From Ifrita kowaldi (taxonomy: Eukaryota; Chordata; Aves; Passeriformes; Cinclosomatidae): 64,000 nucleotides of DNA. The stretch's first letter is position 1, and each line of letters begins with the position of its first letter. The stretch spans positions 806,001-870,000 of the forward strand of contig VZRS01010750.1 of the NCBI GenBank assembly GCA_013398055.1, written 5' to 3'. Of the stretch, positions 62,811 through 64,000 are shown in pieces. The notes below the pieces were generated by a model. The model was given only the letters and a program-made list of their open reading frames with translations. It ran no database searches and was not told where the DNA came from. Made by a program: the position numbers and the translations under genes.

Positions 62811-64000
62811 GAGGTCTGGAATGAAGCTGCTGAGGAAATCTGGTCTGACTGCACGAGAGTGGGATGTGCAGGGAGTCAGAGGTGCACCTGTTGGGTCACT
62901 GGAGCTGCCCACTGCGAAGGGGCTTCGGTCCCAGCACTGCAAGTCTCTGGTGGTGGGTGTGTGACTGCCAGAGTGGCATCTCAGGGGTCTGACAGGAAAG
63001 TTTCCTTAACAAGCTGCTGGAGCCAGGGGGCTGCTGTCAGACCAGCTGATGGCAGCTGGGCAGCACCACTGGCTTTATGGGTTTGCTGATGACTTTTGAT
63101 GCAAAGGCCTGTTGCAAAATAGCAAAGATGGCAAGGGAGAGAGCAGCATTAGAGCTGCTGACACAGCCCAAAAGGGCAGGACATCAGCAGGCAAAGCAGG
63201 GGCACAGTGCTGCATGGTCTTCCAGGGGATGTTCAGAGGTGCTGTGCCGGGAGGCTTCTGCTATGCCAAAATCCGTGCAGGTCTGGGGACCTACACAGTA
63301 GAAACACTGCAGTATTTTCTTATTTAAAGTAGTTTAATTTTCTTTAGCTAGACTGTTATTTATCATAGATTTTAGCATACGTGTAAGCATTTGACTACGG
63401 TATTTTATTTCTGGAAATGTGGTTAATATTTCTGAAACTGCTTCAAATACATATTGCATGCAGACAACAATGTGGCTTCTGAAGACCAGTGCAATTTTTA
63501 ACCTCATGTTTCAAGGTCAAAATCTCAACACTATATAACTCTATGTCTTACGTGCATTCACTTGCCATCATGCTAAATTGGTTTTTTAATTAGAGAGGGA
63601 AGAGTTTGCTGATTTACTTGCATTGCAGTAAACGCTGGCAAAGACTTTACCAAGGATAGACAGAACCACTGCAGTAATTGCACAGTGGCAGAGCCTGCAC
63701 ATTGTCTGAGACTACAGTTATGCAGAAGGGTTTCCTTGCTCTACCATGTAGCATACATCACTCTAGAGTGTGGTAATCATGATCTGACTCCCACAGGTGG
63801 ACCAGGAACAAGGATTTACCCTCTGGAAACTGGAATTGTCACTGATAGCTTGTTCTTCAGAAGCATTGCAGCAGGTGCCGTCCACCAGGGATACAGCTGT
63901 GGCACTCATAGAAAATCCTGCTTTCCAGGGCAAAGTATTTAAATCTTTTTGTGGATCTGAAGCACTCTGGTCGTTTGTCTCTCCTGTTTAAATAGAAATT
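62811..64000. other. Intergenic end of window
   Basis: The first part (to about 63.3 kb) is more GC-rich and yields several overlapping short frames. No retroviral internal sequence, exon or repeat was recognised. Confidence 0.6.

Noticed and set aside
52000..64000. Coding exons of GEM expected upstream by mammalian gene order
   Set aside because: No GTP-binding motif frames (G1, DxxG or NKxD) were seen in any reading frame here.
1..64000. CRISPR arrays, bacterial operons or other prokaryotic systems
   Set aside because: The sequence is vertebrate nuclear DNA with introns, CR1 elements and SINEs; no spaced direct-repeat array is present.

Overview
This window is vertebrate nuclear DNA from a bird, most likely a passerine. 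It has long introns, sparse interspersed repeats, several CR1 LINE fragments (the dominant avian retroposon) and one tRNA-Ile-derived SINE with a CR1-like tail. That SINE matches the type described from passerines (TguSINE1-like). There are no bacterial-style gene clusters. Almost all short open frames in the window are chance frames in non-coding DNA.

One protein gene can be fully supported. It is cadherin-17 (CDH17, LI-cadherin) on the minus strand, with its start codon at 49125 and its stop at 26659. I assembled 17 coding exons by hand from splice sites, reading-frame phase and resemblance to the 7D-cadherin family. The joined CDS is 2502 nt (833 residues plus stop), against 832 residues recalled for human CDH17. 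The product has a signal peptide, seven extracellular cadherin repeats, one transmembrane helix and a short charged tail without a catenin-binding region. A TATA-containing promoter and a non-coding first exon are proposed at about 51.77-51.87 kb. This gives 18 exons over about 25.5 kb. The 3' UTR probably ends near 26.23 kb, or alternatively near 25.9 kb.

Layout by region: 1-26.2 kb is intergenic DNA downstream of CDH17. It holds a CR1 LINE 3' end (about 9.86-10.51 kb), a probable solo LTR (about 18.75-19.48 kb), simple repeats and no recognisable exon. From 26.2 to 51.9 kb lies CDH17, with a TguSINE1-like SINE in intron 4 and an antisense CR1 in intron 7. From 51.9 to 64 kb is the region upstream of CDH17, with an ATGA microsatellite, a minus-strand CR1 fragment and an LTR-like promoter/poly(A) module near 62.7 kb. 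In mammals CDH17 lies between PDP1 and GEM, but no exon of either was recognised here.

I found no undescribed multi-gene system. The points most worth a second look are within CDH17. The RGD motif of human cadherin repeat 6 is EGD here. One intron uses a GC-AG donor. A 13-codon upstream ORF appears to overlap the main start codon. The repeated exon-phase pattern still shows the duplication of the two N-terminal repeats.
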